A DNA stretch of 64,000 nucleotides from Pseudomonas inefficax (GTDB taxonomy: Bacteria; Pseudomonadota; Gammaproteobacteria; Pseudomonadales; Pseudomonadaceae): the NCBI RefSeq assembly GCF_900277125.1, contig NZ_OPYN01000063.1, positions 117,708 through 181,707 of the forward strand, written 5' to 3'. Positions 12,044-23,461 of this stretch are shown here, piece by piece (the first letter of the stretch is position 1; each line of letters opens with the position of its first letter). A model generated the notes under the pieces. The model ran no database searches, was not told the origin of the DNA, and saw nothing but the letters and a program-made list of their open reading frames with translations. Position numbers and translations under genes: made by a program.

Positions 12044-12701
12044 CGACGAACGCGAAGCCCACCTGGCGTATCTGCAGGCGCAGGCCGATGGCCCGGTCGA
12101 GGGCTTCGAACTGCGCGAGCGCTCGCTTGGCAAGGCGCTGGCCTGCGCCTTGACCGGCCTGTTGCTTGCCGGGCTGGGTGCATGGCTGATAGCGCTGGCG
12201 GTGCTGTTCGCCCCCCAGGCGAGCAGCGGCGCCATATGGCTGCTCTCTGCTTTCGGCCTCGGCCTGGCCGCCACCGGGGCGGCGGCGCTGGCATGCGCCG
12301 CAGCGCTGTACCGCCGCCATGGCAAGCGGGTGCTGAGCGTTACGCCCGATAGCTTGTGCTTCACCAATGCGCAGGCGCCGACACCCCTGCATGCCTTCGA
12401 CGGCTTCGAGGTCGAGCAGCGATATTTCAGCACCCGGCTGATCTTTACCGTGTCGGCGGCCGGCAGCGCGCCAACGCTGGCGCCGGCCTGTTTCAAGGCG
12501 TTGGCCTCGCCTGACGCTGTAGCCGTGGCGGGCGGACTGCGCGTCAGCTTGTGGTTGTGCACCCCTGTCGTAGCCGGGCGCCGCCTTGCCCTGCAGGAAC
12601 TGGTGGACCTGCTCTATGCCTATCTGCAAGCGGCCCAGGCCAGGCACACGTTGGCGCAACTGTTTCCTGGCGTGGCGCGCCTGGGTGAAGCGGCCAGATG
12701 A
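12036..12701 (+). CDS. Hypothetical membrane protein, paralogue-like to its upstream neighbour
   Basis: A 221-residue protein that starts MNNDEREAHLAYLQAQADGP. It has two strong membrane helices (about 30-60 and 63-90), then a beta-rich domain (RVLSVTPDSLCFTNAQ) and a C-terminal helical tail. Length and architecture match the preceding gene closely, though identity is low. The ATG overlaps the preceding stop codon by eight bases. No catalytic motif is visible. It may form a membrane assembly with the other members and the M48 protease. Confidence 0.75.
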   Translation: MNNDEREAHLAYLQAQADGPVEGFELRERSLGKALACALTGLLLAGLGAWLIALAVLFAPQASSGAIWLLSAFGLGLAATGAAALACAAALYRRHGKRVLSVTPDSLCFTNAQAPTPLHAFDGFEVEQRYFSTRLIFTVSAAGSAPTLAPACFKALASPDAVAVAGGLRVSLWLCTPVVAGRRLALQELVDLLYAYLQAAQARHTLAQLFPGVARLGEAAR

Positions 12702-12732
12702 GCCTGGGCGTGACCATCGGCGCTCTGGAGCA

Positions 12733-14205
12733 ATGAAGCGCTTCGGTTGGGGCCTGATCCTGCTACTGTTGCCACTGGTGTTGTTCGGCTGGGGTAATGT
12801 GCAGTACTGGCGGGCCGACACGGCGCAGGATCAGGCCCGCACCATACGGCAATGGCTGTCGGCCCCGAGCGAGGCGTTGCTACAGCAATTGCCGTGGGAA
12901 GCCCGCAAGGAGCTTGCCAGGCATGTCGAGCCGCGGCAGGCCCTGCAGCGCCGACTGGACCTGCTCGATGCGGATCGCCACTGGGTAAGCGTACGCAAAG
13001 TGATGGCCAGCGTGAGCTGCTGGCTGGCATTGGCTGCTTTGCTGGTCGGCCTCTGGGCCTGGCTCAAGCTGAAGGCAGACGCTTGGCGGGCGCTGCGCTC
13101 TGCGGCGTACCTGAATGAGCGCATGATGGCCAGCTGGCAGGGCCTGGGCTGTTGCTTGAGCATCTACATGGCCATGCTTGCCGGTTCGCTGTGCCTGGCG
13201 TTGCTCTATGAGGCCAGTTCCGGAGCGAGCCGCGCAGCGCAGGGCGGCATGAGCGTGCTGGTCGTGGTGCTGCCGCTGGCCTCTGTCCTGGTTGTGTGTG
13301 TTCGCCAGGCCTGGCGAATGCGCAGGCAGTGGCCGCTGATGCAGTCTCCGACCGCCAGGTTTCTCGCCCGCCCGCTCGGAAGGCAGGCGACGCCAGCGGT
13401 GTGGCAGTGGATCGAGGCCTTGGCAACGCAGCTGCAAGCGCCGACCCCGGACCATATCGTGGTCGGGCTTGACCAGGGTTTTTTTGTCACCAGCGTGCCG
13501 GTCCTGCTGCAGCCCGGCGGGGAGGTACTCACGGGGCGCACGTTGTATCTGCCGCTACCATTGCTGACTGCCTTGAGCCAAGCCGAGGCGGCTTCGATCA
13601 TCGGCCACGAACTGGGCCATTTCAGGCGCCGTGATACGGAGCGAGGCAGCGAAACCAGCGCACGTTTCAGCCTGATGTGCGCGCAGTATTCTGCGATGGT
13701 CGGCGACGAGGATGCTCCGCCCTGGGTGGTTCGGCCGACCTTGTGGCTGGCCGGGCAGTTCTTGCACCATTTCCAGATTGCGGTTCATCACTGGGGGCGT
13801 GCACAAGAATTGCTGGCTGATCGGGCCGGTGCCGAGGTCGCTGGCCCGAAGCTGTTCGTACAGGCGCTGCTACGGGCGATTGCCCTGGGCAGGGTAATCG
13901 ACGGCTTGCTGCTCGCCCACGGTGGCAGCAACCTGCTGCAGGTGCTGGCATCGCACCTGCAAGGCACGCCGTTGCAACTGGGTGAGGAAGTGCTGGGGCT
14001 GGCCAACCCCCATCCGTTCGATACGCACCCCGAAATCGCCACGCGCCTGCAGAACCTGAACGTCCTGCTCGACCCACAACTGCTCCAGGCCGCCTTGCGG
14101 GTGCCGTCCGCGGATGACCAGCAGTGGTTCAACGCGCTTTGTGCTGCCCCCGGCAATACTGCCGAGGGCAAGGCTGCGGAAAGCAGTGCAAGAGACTTCA
14201 CTTAA
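12733..14205 (+). CDS. M48 family membrane metalloprotease
   Basis: A 490-residue protein. One N-terminal membrane segment (residues 5-22) is followed by a helical region and further hydrophobic segments at about 95-115, 140-160 and 172-192, then the M48 peptidase domain. The zinc motif HELGH gives H292 and H296, and the third ligand is likely E359 in ELLADR, so an active gluzincin is expected. Its M48 core resembles HtpX/Ste24, but the multi-helix N-terminal part differs from HtpX. The ATG at 12733 follows CTGGAG, 31 bases after the previous gene. Likely role: membrane-protein quality control or processing of the three companion proteins (inference). Confidence 0.85.
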   Translation: MKRFGWGLILLLLPLVLFGWGNVQYWRADTAQDQARTIRQWLSAPSEALLQQLPWEARKELARHVEPRQALQRRLDLLDADRHWVSVRKVMASVSCWLALAALLVGLWAWLKLKADAWRALRSAAYLNERMMASWQGLGCCLSIYMAMLAGSLCLALLYEASSGASRAAQGGMSVLVVVLPLASVLVVCVRQAWRMRRQWPLMQSPTARFLARPLGRQATPAVWQWIEALATQLQAPTPDHIVVGLDQGFFVTSVPVLLQPGGEVLTGRTLYLPLPLLTALSQAEAASIIGHELGHFRRRDTERGSETSARFSLMCAQYSAMVGDEDAPPWVVRPTLWLAGQFLHHFQIAVHHWGRAQELLADRAGAEVAGPKLFVQALLRAIALGRVIDGLLLAHGGSNLLQVLASHLQGTPLQLGEEVLGLANPHPFDTHPEIATRLQNLNVLLDPQLLQAALRVPSADDQQWFNALCAAPGNTAEGKAAESSARDFT

Positions 14206-14294
14206 TATTTCCCATTTGCAGGTGTATCGTATTCGCCCTTCATCGCCAGCCATGCTGGCAGCTTGATTGCGCAGAACACGAGGTACCCGCACCG

Positions 14295-15677
14295 ATGTCC
14301 TTCACCCGTCGACAAATGCTCAAGGGCCTGACCGGCCTGGTTGTGGTTGGCCTGGGCGCCGGTGGCGCGGCGCGTTACTGGCTGGGCAAGGTCGAAGATG
14401 ACAACGCCGGGCATGACTATGAGCTGATCGCCGCACCGCTGGACGTCGAGCTGGTGCCGGGCTTCAAGACCGAGGCCTGGGCCTTCGGCCCGTCTGCCCC
14501 GGGTACCGAGTTGCGCGTACGCCAGGGCACCTGGCTGCGGGTGCGCTTCATCAACCACCTGCCGGTCGAAACCACCATCCATTGGCACGGCATTCGCCTG
14601 CCGCTGGAAATGGACGGCGTGCCCTATGTGTCGCAACTGCCGGTCAAGCCTGGCGAGTACTTCGACTACAAGTTCCGCGTGCCGGACGCCGGCAGCTACT
14701 GGTACCACCCGCATGTCAGCAGTTCCGAGGAGCTGGGCCGTGGCCTGGTCGGCCCGCTGATCGTCGAGGAGCGCGAGCCGACCGGCTTCAGGCATGAGCG
14801 CACGCTGAGCCTGAAGAACTGGCACGTGGACGAGCAGGGGGCCTGGCTGCCTTTCAGCATTCCGCGAGAAGCCGCGCGCAACGGCACCGCCGGGCGCCTG
14901 ATCACCATCAATGGCCAGGCCGATTCAGTCACCGAGTTGCCAGCCGGCCAGGTGGTGCGGGTGCGTCTGCTGAACCTTGATAACACCTGGACCTACCGCA
15001 TCAACCTCAAGGGCAACTGCGAGGCAAAAATCTATGCCCTGGACGGCAACCCGGTAAACCCGCGCCCACTGGACGATGACTACTGGCTCGGCCCGGGCAT
15101 GCGCATCTGCCTGGCTATCCGCATTCCCGAGGCGGGGCAGGAGATCTCCCTACGCGACGGTTTCGTGCGCCTGGGCACCTTGCGTTCGGTAGCCAGCAAC
15201 GACGCGCCGAGCGACTGGCCGCCGGCGCTACCGCCCAACCCGATTGCCGAGCCGGATCTGGAAAACGCCGAAAAGCTCAACTTCAATTTCGAATGGGCGG
15301 CGAAAGTCTCGGTCACTACGGATCAGGATAAGCCTTCGAGCATGTGGCAGATCAACGGCCAGGCCTGGGACATCACCGACAAGACCTGCGCCGAGCGCCC
15401 TATCGCCACGTTGCAGAAGGGCAAGAGCTACATCTTCGAGCTGAAGAACATGACCCAGTACCAGCACCCGATCCACCTGCACGGCATGAGCTTCAAGGTG
15501 ATCGCCTCCAACCGCCACGACATCACCGAGCCGTGGTTCACCGACACCTACTTGCTAGGCAAGAACGAACGCGCCCAGGTGGCGCTGGTGGCGGATAACC
15601 CGGGCACCTGGATGTTCCACTGCCATGTCATCGACCACATGGAAACCGGCCTGATGGCCGCGATCGCGGTGGTCTGA
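14295..15677 (+). CDS. cumA: CumA-type multicopper oxidase
   Basis: A 460-residue periplasmic three-cupredoxin oxidase with a Tat signal (TRRQMLKG, then a hydrophobic stretch). All copper-ligand blocks are present: HWHG near residue 98, YWYHPHVSS near 136, HPIHLHG near 393 and HCHVIDHMETGLM near the C-terminus. It closely matches CumA of P. putida GB-1. CumA was first linked to Mn(II) oxidation, though later work pointed to McoA and MnxG instead, so its true substrate is open. It overlaps tadA by one base (TGATG), as in other pseudomonads. The start was chosen at the Tat signal; the frame is open far upstream. Confidence 0.93.
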   Translation: MSFTRRQMLKGLTGLVVVGLGAGGAARYWLGKVEDDNAGHDYELIAAPLDVELVPGFKTEAWAFGPSAPGTELRVRQGTWLRVRFINHLPVETTIHWHGIRLPLEMDGVPYVSQLPVKPGEYFDYKFRVPDAGSYWYHPHVSSSEELGRGLVGPLIVEEREPTGFRHERTLSLKNWHVDEQGAWLPFSIPREAARNGTAGRLITINGQADSVTELPAGQVVRVRLLNLDNTWTYRINLKGNCEAKIYALDGNPVNPRPLDDDYWLGPGMRICLAIRIPEAGQEISLRDGFVRLGTLRSVASNDAPSDWPPALPPNPIAEPDLENAEKLNFNFEWAAKVSVTTDQDKPSSMWQINGQAWDITDKTCAERPIATLQKGKSYIFELKNMTQYQHPIHLHGMSFKVIASNRHDITEPWFTDTYLLGKNERAQVALVADNPGTWMFHCHVIDHMETGLMAAIAVV

Positions 15678-16156
15678 TGCGTCCGCAGATCATCGATCGC
15701 AGTCGTGATCAGGAATTCATGCGCCTGGCCCTGGCCCTGGCCGCAGAAGGCGCAGCCATGGGCGAGGTACCGGTGGGCGCGGTGCTGGTGCAGCACGGGC
15801 AGGTGATCGGGCAGGGCTTCAATCGGCCGATCATCGACAGTGACCCCAGCGCGCATGCCGAGATGGTGGCCATTCGCGCGGCGGCGAAATCGGCGAGTAA
15901 TTACCGGCTGCCCGGCAGCACTCTGTATGTGACCCTGGAACCGTGCAGCATGTGTGCGGGGCTGATCGTGCATTCACGGGTCATGCGGGTAGTGTACGGC
16001 GCGCTGGAGCCCAAGGCAGGGATCGTGCAGAGCCAGGGGCAGTTCTTCGGGCAGGGCTTCCTGAACCACCGGGTGATGGTGGAGGGCGGGGTGCTGGCGG
16101 AAGAGTGCGGGCAGATTCTCAGCGACTTCTTCAAGGCTCGCCGGGCCAAGTCTTGA
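15677..16156 (+). CDS. tadA: tRNA-specific adenosine deaminase
   Basis: Deaminates A34 of tRNA-Arg(ACG) to inosine. The 159-residue cytidine/deoxycytidylate deaminase fold has the full zinc set: H60-A-E62 and C90-S-M-C93. The TadA-type segments FNRPI and FFKARR are present. The start overlaps the cumA stop, so the gene is probably co-transcribed and coupled. A REP pair follows. Confidence 0.96.
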   Translation: MRPQIIDRSRDQEFMRLALALAAEGAAMGEVPVGAVLVQHGQVIGQGFNRPIIDSDPSAHAEMVAIRAAAKSASNYRLPGSTLYVTLEPCSMCAGLIVHSRVMRVVYGALEPKAGIVQSQGQFFGQGFLNHRVMVEGGVLAEECGQILSDFFKARRAKS

Positions 16157-16163
16157 CCTGTTT

Positions 16164-16260
16164 CGGCCCCTTCGCGGGTAAACCCGCTCCCACAGGAATA
16201 CCACTATCTCCAAAACCTGTGATGTACCTGTGGGAGCGGGCGAGCCCGCGAAAGGGCCCG
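16164..16260. repeat. Inverted REP pair between tadA and mltF
   Basis: Two inverted 'ttcgcgggtaaacccgctcc' type elements, the second carrying the variant GCGAGCCCGC, separated by about 30 bases. They lie between two convergent genes, where such pairs may act as a bidirectional transcript end. Confidence 0.88.
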
Positions 16261-16267
16261 TGCAGGC

Positions 16268-17773
<1,506 letters not shown>

Positions 17774-17820
17774 TTAGCTTGTCTGGTAGCGGTTTGTGTG
17801 CCATGGCGGCCTGGTCCCCT

Positions 17821-17937
17821 TGTAGGAGCGGCCTTGTGTCGCGATGGGGCGCGCAGCGGCCCCAGGGATATTTGCGGCGGAGCTGAAAATCTGGGGCCGC
17901 TGCGCGCCCCCATCGCGACACAAGGCCGCTCCTACAA
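17821..17937. repeat. Inverted REP pair, 'gtaggagcggccttgtgtcgcga' class
   Basis: Outer arms TGTAGGAGCGGCCTTGTGTC and their reverse complement enclose inner GC-rich arms (GGGGCGCGCAGCGGCCCC type). Same class as at 4021-4134, and unusual here in sitting between two divergent genes. Confidence 0.88.
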
Positions 17938-18034
17938 GGCGCGTGAAACAGGTGTATTTTTTTGACCCGAAAGTCCGGTTCCGCCGCCCGGCAGGCGTGG
18001 CGTAGAGCGGGTGCCGAAACCCTTCGAATTAGGC

Positions 18035-18040
18035 TAGAAT
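18035..18040 (+). promoter_or_regulatory. Candidate -10 box of purL
   Basis: TAGAAT at 18035-18040 lies 43 bases before the purL ATG. No good -35 hexamer is found 16-18 bases upstream (TGCCGA at best), so confidence is moderate. Confidence 0.4.
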
Positions 18041-18082
18041 GCACGGCCTCTAAGCACACCCCTTCCTGAGGCTGTCCCGACG

Positions 18083-21000
18083 ATGTTGATCCTGCGCGGC
18101 GCTCCTGCCCTTTCTGCCTTTCGCCACGGTAAATTACTCGAGCAACTGAGCCAGAAAGTCCCCGCTGTTACTGGTTTGTATGCCGAATTTGCCCACTTCG
18201 CCGATGTCGACGGCGAGCTGACCGCCGACCAGCAGCAGGTGCTGGGCCGTCTGCTCAAGTACGGCCCGAGCGTGCCGGTACAGGAGCCGAGCGGCCGCCT
18301 GTTCCTGGTCGTGCCGCGCCTGGGCACCATTTCGCCTTGGGCCAGCAAGGCCAGCGACATCGCCCATAACTGCGGCCTGCAGTCGATTCAGCGCCTGGAG
18401 CGCGGTATCGCCTACTACGTTGCCGGCAGCCTGAGCGAAGCCGACGCCGAACTGATCGCCGCCGAGCTGCACGACCGCATGACCCAGCGCGTGCTCGGCC
18501 AGCTGGAGCAGGCCGCTGACCTGTTCAGCCATGCCCAGCCCAAGCCGATGACCTCGGTGGACATCCTCGCCGGTGGCCGTGACGCCCTGGCCAAGGCCAA
18601 CATCGACCTCGGCCTGGCCCTGGCCGAAGACGAGATCGACTACCTGGTCAACGCCTTCCAGGGCCTCAAGCGCAACCCGAACGACATCGAACTGATGATG
18701 TTCGCCCAGGCCAACTCCGAGCACTGCCGCCACAAGATCTTCAACGCCAGTTGGGACATCGACGGCCAGGCTCAGGAAAAGAGCCTGTTCGGCATGATCA
18801 AGAACACCTACCAGATGCACAACGAAGGTGTGCTGTCTGCGTACAAGGACAACGCCTCGGTGATCGTCGGCAACGTTGCCGGCCGTTTCTTCCCGAACCC
18901 TGAAACCCGCCAGTACGGCGCGGTGCAGGAGCCGGTGCACATCCTGATGAAGGTGGAAACGCACAACCACCCGACCGCCATCGCCCCGTTCTCCGGCGCC
19001 TCCACCGGCTCCGGCGGCGAAATACGCGACGAAGGCGCGACCGGCCGTGGCGCCAAGCCCAAGGCTGGCCTGACCGGCTTCACCGTGTCCAACCTGCGCA
19101 TCCCAGGCTTCGAACAGCCGTGGGAGCAGGCCTACGGTAAGCCCGAGCGCATCGTCGACGCCCTCGACATCATGATCGAAGGCCCTCTGGGTGGCGCTGC
19201 GTTCAACAACGAATTCGGTCGCCCGGCCCTGACCGGTTACTTCCGTACCTTCGAGCAAGCCATCAACACCCCGCACGGTGAAGAAGTGCGCGGCTACCAC
19301 AAGCCGATCATGCTGGCCGGTGGCATGGGCAACATCCGTGAAGACCACGTGCAGAAGGGCGAGATCACCGTCGGCGCCAAGCTGATCGTGCTCGGTGGCC
19401 CGGCCATGCTGATCGGCCTGGGCGGCGGCGCCGCTTCGTCGGTGGCTACCGGTGCCAGCTCGGCAGACCTGGATTTTGCCTCCGTTCAGCGCGAAAACCC
19501 GGAAATGGAGCGCCGTTGCCAGGAGGTCATCGACCGTTGCTGGCAGCTGGGCGACGCCAACCCGATCGCCTTCATCCACGACGTTGGCGCCGGCGGTATC
19601 TCCAACGCCTTCCCTGAGCTGGTCAACGACGGTGGCCGTGGGGGCCGCTTCGAGCTGCGTAACGTGCCCAATGACGAGCCGGGCATGGCCCCGCACGAAA
19701 TCTGGAGCAACGAATCGCAGGAGCGTTACGTGCTGGCCGTCAGCGCCGTCGACTTCGAGCGCTTCAAGGCAATCTGCGAGCGTGAACGTTGCCCGTTTGC
19801 CGTAGTGGGTGAAGCGACTGAAGAGCAACACCTGACCGTAAGCGACAGCCACTTCGGCAACACGCCGGTAGACATGCCGCTCGACGTACTGCTGGGCAAA
19901 CCGCCACGCATGCACCGTTCGGTTACCCGCGAAGCCGAGCTGGGCGATGACTTCGACCCGAGCAAGCTGGACCTGGACAATGCCGTTCAGCGCGTCCTCA
20001 GCCACCCGGCCGTAGCCAGCAAGAGCTTCCTGATCACCATCGGTGACCGCACCATCACCGGCCTGGTAGCTCGTGACCAGATGGTCGGCCCGTGGCAGGT
20101 ACCGGTGGCCGACTGCGCCGTCACCGCCACCAGCTTCGACGTCTACACCGGTGAAGCCATGGCCATGGGCGAGCGTACCCCGCTGGCATTGCTGGATGCC
20201 CCGGCGTCCGGCCGCATGGCAATTGGCGAGACACTGACCAACCTGGCTGCCTCGCGCATCGAGAAGCTGTCCGACATCAAATTGTCGGCCAACTGGATGT
20301 CTGCCGCCGGCCACCCAGGTGAAGACGCCCGCCTGTACGACACCGTCAAGGCTGTCGGCATGGAGCTGTGCCCGGAGCTGGGCATTACCATTCCGGTCGG
20401 CAAAGACTCGATGTCGATGAAGACCAAGTGGAGCGACGAGGGCGTCGAGAAGAGCGTTACCTCGCCAATGTCGCTGATCATCACCGGCTTCGCCCCGGTC
20501 ACCGACATCCGCAAGACCCTGACCCCGCAACTGCGCATGGACAAGGGCGAGACCGACCTGATCCTGATCGACCTGGGCCGCGGCAAGAACCGCATGGGCG
20601 CCTCGATCCTGGCCCAGACCTACGGCAAGATCGCTGCCCAGGCACCGGACGTCGACGACGCCGAAGACCTGAAGGCGTTCTTCGCCGTGATTCAGGGCCT
20701 GAACGAAGATGGCCACCTGCTGGCCTACCACGACCGCTCCGACGGCGGCCTGGTCACCACCGTGCTGGAAATGGCCTTCGCCGGCCACTGCGGCCTCGAC
20801 CTGCAACTCGACCCGCTGACCGACAGCAAGGCCGAGGTGGCCGCCATCCTCTTCAACGAAGAGCTGGGCGCGGTCATCCAGGTTCGCCAGGATGCCACCC
20901 CGGACGTGCTGGCACAGTTCAGCGCCGCTGGCCTGGGCGAGTGCGTCGCGGTGATCGGCAAGCCGGTCAACAACGGTGAAGTGTCCATCAGCCTGAACGG

Positions 21001-21979
21001 CGAAGTGCTGTTCGACGACGACCGCCGCATGCTGCAGCGTCAGTGGGCCGAGACCAGCTACCAGATCCAGCGCCTGCGCGACAACGCCGACTGCGCCGAC
21101 CAGGAATTCGACCTGCTGCTCGAGGAAGACAACCCGGGCCTGTCGGTCAAGCTGGGCTTCGACGTCAACGACGACATCGCCGCGCCGTACATCAAGAAGG
21201 GCGTGCGCCCGCAAGTGGCCATCCTGCGCGAACAGGGCGTCAACGGCCAGGTCGAAATGGCTGCTGCCTTCGACCGTGCCGGCTTCGCTGCCATCGACGT
21301 GCACATGAGCGACATCCTCGCTGGCCGTGTCGACTTCGAGGCCTTCAAGGGCCTGGTCGCCTGCGGTGGCTTCTCCTACGGCGACGTGCTGGGTGCCGGT
21401 GAAGGCTGGGCCAAGTCGGCGCTGTTCAACAGCCGCGCCCGCGATGCCTTCCAAGCCTTCTTCGAGCGTACCGACAGCTTCGCCCTGGGCGTGTGCAACG
21501 GTTGCCAGATGATGTCCAACCTGCACGAGCTGATCCCGGGCACCGAGCACTGGCCGCACTTCGTGCGCAACCGCTCGGAGCAGTTCGAGGCGCGTGTGGC
21601 CATGGTCGAAGTGCAGAAGTCCAACTCGATCTTCCTGCAGGGCATGGCCGGTTCGCGCATGCCGATCGCCATCGCCCACGGTGAAGGCCATGCCGAGTTT
21701 GCCAGCGAAGAAGCACTGCTGGCAGCTGACCTGTCCGGTTGTGTGGCCCTGCGCTACGTCGACAACCATGGCAAGGTCACCGAAGCCTACCCGGCCAACC
21801 CGAACGGCTCGCCGCGTGGTATCACCGGCCTCACCAGCCGCGACGGCCGCGTGACCATCATGATGCCGCACCCGGAGCGTGTGTTCCGTGCCGTGCAGAA
21901 CTCGTGGCGCCCGGATGAGTGGCAGGAAGATGCCGCGCTGATGCGTATGTTCCGTAACGCACGGGTGTGGGTGAACTAA
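18083..21979 (+). CDS. purL: Phosphoribosylformylglycinamidine synthase
   Basis: Converts FGAR to FGAM with glutamine and ATP in purine synthesis. The 1298-residue single-chain (large) PurL has an N-terminal PurS-like domain and linker (to about 215), two AIR-synthase-like halves (the first with [12 protein letters not shown], the second with [12 protein letters not shown]), and a C-terminal glutaminase domain. The nucleophile is C1138 in GVCNGCQ, and the His/Glu pair is in [10 protein letters not shown]. Length is normal for gammaproteobacteria. With guaBA, purT and cumA-tadA nearby the region is purine-rich, but purL is a separate transcript. Confidence 0.98.
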   Translation: MLILRGAPALSAFRHGKLLEQLSQKVPAVTGLYAEFAHFADVDGELTADQQQVLGRLLKYGPSVPVQEPSGRLFLVVPRLGTISPWASKASDIAHNCGLQSIQRLERGIAYYVAGSLSEADAELIAAELHDRMTQRVLGQLEQAADLFSHAQPKPMTSVDILAGGRDALAKANIDLGLALAEDEIDYLVNAFQGLKRNPNDIELMMFAQANSEHCRHKIFNASWDIDGQAQEKSLFGMIKNTYQMHNEGVLSAYKDNASVIVGNVAGRFFPNPETRQYGAVQEPVHILMKVETHNHPTAIAPFSGASTGSGGEIRDEGATGRGAKPKAGLTGFTVSNLRIPGFEQPWEQAYGKPERIVDALDIMIEGPLGGAAFNNEFGRPALTGYFRTFEQAINTPHGEEVRGYHKPIMLAGGMGNIREDHVQKGEITVGAKLIVLGGPAMLIGLGGGAASSVATGASSADLDFASVQRENPEMERRCQEVIDRCWQLGDANPIAFIHDVGAGGISNAFPELVNDGGRGGRFELRNVPNDEPGMAPHEIWSNESQERYVLAVSAVDFERFKAICERERCPFAVVGEATEEQHLTVSDSHFGNTPVDMPLDVLLGKPPRMHRSVTREAELGDDFDPSKLDLDNAVQRVLSHPAVASKSFLITIGDRTITGLVARDQMVGPWQVPVADCAVTATSFDVYTGEAMAMGERTPLALLDAPASGRMAIGETLTNLAASRIEKLSDIKLSANWMSAAGHPGEDARLYDTVKAVGMELCPELGITIPVGKDSMSMKTKWSDEGVEKSVTSPMSLIITGFAPVTDIRKTLTPQLRMDKGETDLILIDLGRGKNRMGASILAQTYGKIAAQAPDVDDAEDLKAFFAVIQGLNEDGHLLAYHDRSDGGLVTTVLEMAFAGHCGLDLQLDPLTDSKAEVAAILFNEELGAVIQVRQDATPDVLAQFSAAGLGECVAVIGKPVNNGEVSISLNGEVLFDDDRRMLQRQWAETSYQIQRLRDNADCADQEFDLLLEEDNPGLSVKLGFDVNDDIAAPYIKKGVRPQVAILREQGVNGQVEMAAAFDRAGFAAIDVHMSDILAGRVDFEAFKGLVACGGFSYGDVLGAGEGWAKSALFNSRARDAFQAFFERTDSFALGVCNGCQMMSNLHELIPGTEHWPHFVRNRSEQFEARVAMVEVQKSNSIFLQGMAGSRMPIAIAHGEGHAEFASEEALLAADLSGCVALRYVDNHGKVTEAYPANPNGSPRGITGLTSRDGRVTIMMPHPERVFRAVQNSWRPDEWQEDAALMRMFRNARVWVN

Positions 21980-21982
21980 GGC

Positions 21983-22294
21983 GTGTACAAGCTCGCCTTC
22001 TTCGTCCCCGCCAGCCACGTCGAAGTGGTCAAAGCCGCTGTGTTCGCCGCGGGTGGCGGGCGCATCGGTGACTATGACCACTGCGCCTGGCAGGCCTTGG
22101 GCCAGGGCCAGTTCCGCCCACTGGACGGCAGCCAGCCGTTCCTCGGGCAAACCGGCCAGGTCGAGGTGGTGGAAGAGTGGAAGGTGGAGCTGGTGGTGGC
22201 TGACGACCTGATTGCCCAGGTCGTCGCTGCACTCAAGCAGAGCCACCCGTACGAGACGCCTGCCTACGAAGTCTGGCGGCTCGCCGAGTTCTAG
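21983..22294 (+). CDS. Small NIF3/YqfO-domain protein
   Basis: A 103-residue protein resembling the internal CutA-like (YqfO) domain of NIF3-family proteins, here free-standing. The segments MYKLAFFVPASHVEVVKAAVFAAGGGRIGDYDHCAWQ and QSHPYETPAYEVWRL are typical. The start is GTG at 21983, only 3 bases after the purL stop, so expression probably depends on purL read-through. Cellular role unknown; members are often misnamed NGG1p-interacting factor. Confidence 0.85.
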   Translation: MYKLAFFVPASHVEVVKAAVFAAGGGRIGDYDHCAWQALGQGQFRPLDGSQPFLGQTGQVEVVEEWKVELVVADDLIAQVVAALKQSHPYETPAYEVWRLAEF

Positions 22295-22308
22295 ACCGCA
22301 TCAAGGCT

Positions 22309-22391
22309 ATTCGCGGGTAAACCCGCTCCCACAGGGATCGCACAACTCTCGGATATTGTGCGATCCCTGTGGGAGCGGGTTTACCCGCGAA
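22309..22391. repeat. Inverted REP pair with long extended palindrome
   Basis: The REP arms continue into a central palindrome (GGGATCGCACAA ... TTGTGCGATCCC), so nearly the whole 80 bp can fold into one cruciform. It sits between convergent genes (NIF3-like and tatC) and is a good candidate bidirectional transcription end. Confidence 0.9.
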
Positions 22392-22397
22392 GAGGCC

Positions 22398-23159
22398 CTA
22401 CAATCCAGCGACAATCTCCTTGCCTGGCTCAGGCCGCTTCAACCATCCACAAGCCAGCAACCCCACCTCGAATAGCACCCACATCGGCACCGCCAGCATC
22501 GTCTGCGAAAACACATCCGGCGGCGTCAGAATCATCCCCACCACAAAGCAGCCGACGATCACGTATGGCCTGCTGCGCCGCAACATAGCCACATCGGCCA
22601 ACCCCACCCAGACCACGATAAATGTCGCCACCGGGATCTCGAAAGCCAGCCCGAACGCCAGAAACAGCGCGAGGATAAAGTCCAGGTACTGGCTGATATC
22701 GGTCATCATCGCCACGCCCTCCGGTGTCACGCTGGCAAAGAAGCCGAACATCATCGGGAACACCAGGAAAAACGCGAACGCCATGCCGGCATAGAACAGA
22801 ACGATGCTCGATATCAGCAATGGCAGGGCAATGCGCCGTTCACGGCGGTACAGCCCCGGTGCCAGAAAGCCCCAGGCCTGGTGCAGCAGCAGCGGCATGG
22901 CGACGAACACTGCGCACATCGCGGTCAGCTTGAACGGCGTCAGGAACGGCGAAGTGACGCTGGTAGCGATCATGCTGGCGCCTTCCGGCAAAAAGCGCCG
23001 CAACGGTTCGGAAATCAGCGTGTACAGCGTCTGGGCGAAGGGGAACAGCCCGGCGAACACCAGCGCCACCAGCGCCAGGCAACGCACCAGGCGTTTGCGC
23101 AGGTCGCGCAGGTGTTCGGTCAGCGGCATGTTCGCCGTCGGGTCCATGGCAATGCTCAT
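22398..23159 (-). CDS. tatC: Twin-arginine translocase subunit TatC
   Basis: Six-helix core of the Tat receptor complex, which binds twin-arginine signals and passes folded proteins across the inner membrane. The 253-residue protein shows the family's N-terminal MPLTEHLRDLRKRL, the first periplasmic loop SEPLRRFLPEGASMIATSVTSPFLTPFK and FEIPVATFIVVWVGL. It overlaps tatB by a few bases. This cluster lies beside the type II genes and the PhoX phosphatase, a Tat substrate. In P. putida this is the phosphate-induced second Tat system, while housekeeping tat genes lie elsewhere. Confidence 0.96.
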   Translation of the reverse strand: MSIAMDPTANMPLTEHLRDLRKRLVRCLALVALVFAGLFPFAQTLYTLISEPLRRFLPEGASMIATSVTSPFLTPFKLTAMCAVFVAMPLLLHQAWGFLAPGLYRRERRIALPLLISSIVLFYAGMAFAFFLVFPMMFGFFASVTPEGVAMMTDISQYLDFILALFLAFGLAFEIPVATFIVVWVGLADVAMLRRSRPYVIVGCFVVGMILTPPDVFSQTMLAVPMWVLFEVGLLACGWLKRPEPGKEIVAGL

Positions 23160-23461
23160 GAAGCGTTTTCCTTGGTGGCGGCGACCGTGGCCGCATCATT
23201 GGCCGGCTCCGCTTTCAGGCTGATGCCTTGGCGGATCTCCTGTTCCAGGCGCTGCAAAGGCGCACGGTCGAGATTGGGCAGCTCGACAACGCCCAGATCG
23301 ATCTCCCGCTCCACCTGCGTACGCAGGGCGTGCATGGCCTTGCGGGCCTGGCCCAGGCCGCGCCCGAGGGTGCGTGCCGCCACCGGCAAGCGCTCCGGGC
23401 CCAGCACCATAAGCGCGACGATGCCGACCAGCAGCAACTCGCTGAAGCCTACCTCGAACAT
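23156..23461 (-). CDS. tatB: Twin-arginine translocase subunit TatB
   Basis: A 101-residue single-span protein. It has an N-terminal membrane helix ([21 protein letters not shown]), the hinge PERLPVAARTLG, a long amphipathic helix and an acidic-polar tail. The Glu at residue 8 of the helix and the GPERLP motif identify TatB rather than TatA. It is shorter than the housekeeping TatB proteins (about 140-170 residues). The start overlaps the tatA stop by one base; the stop overlaps the tatC start. Confidence 0.94.
   Translation of the reverse strand: MFEVGFSELLLVGIVALMVLGPERLPVAARTLGRGLGQARKAMHALRTQVEREIDLGVVELPNLDRAPLQRLEQEIRQGISLKAEPANDAATVAATKENAS

Noticed and set aside
18134..22246. 1370-codon minus-strand ORF across purL
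   Set aside because: Shadow of purL; composition biased to His/Gln/Asp/Val, no domain recognisable.
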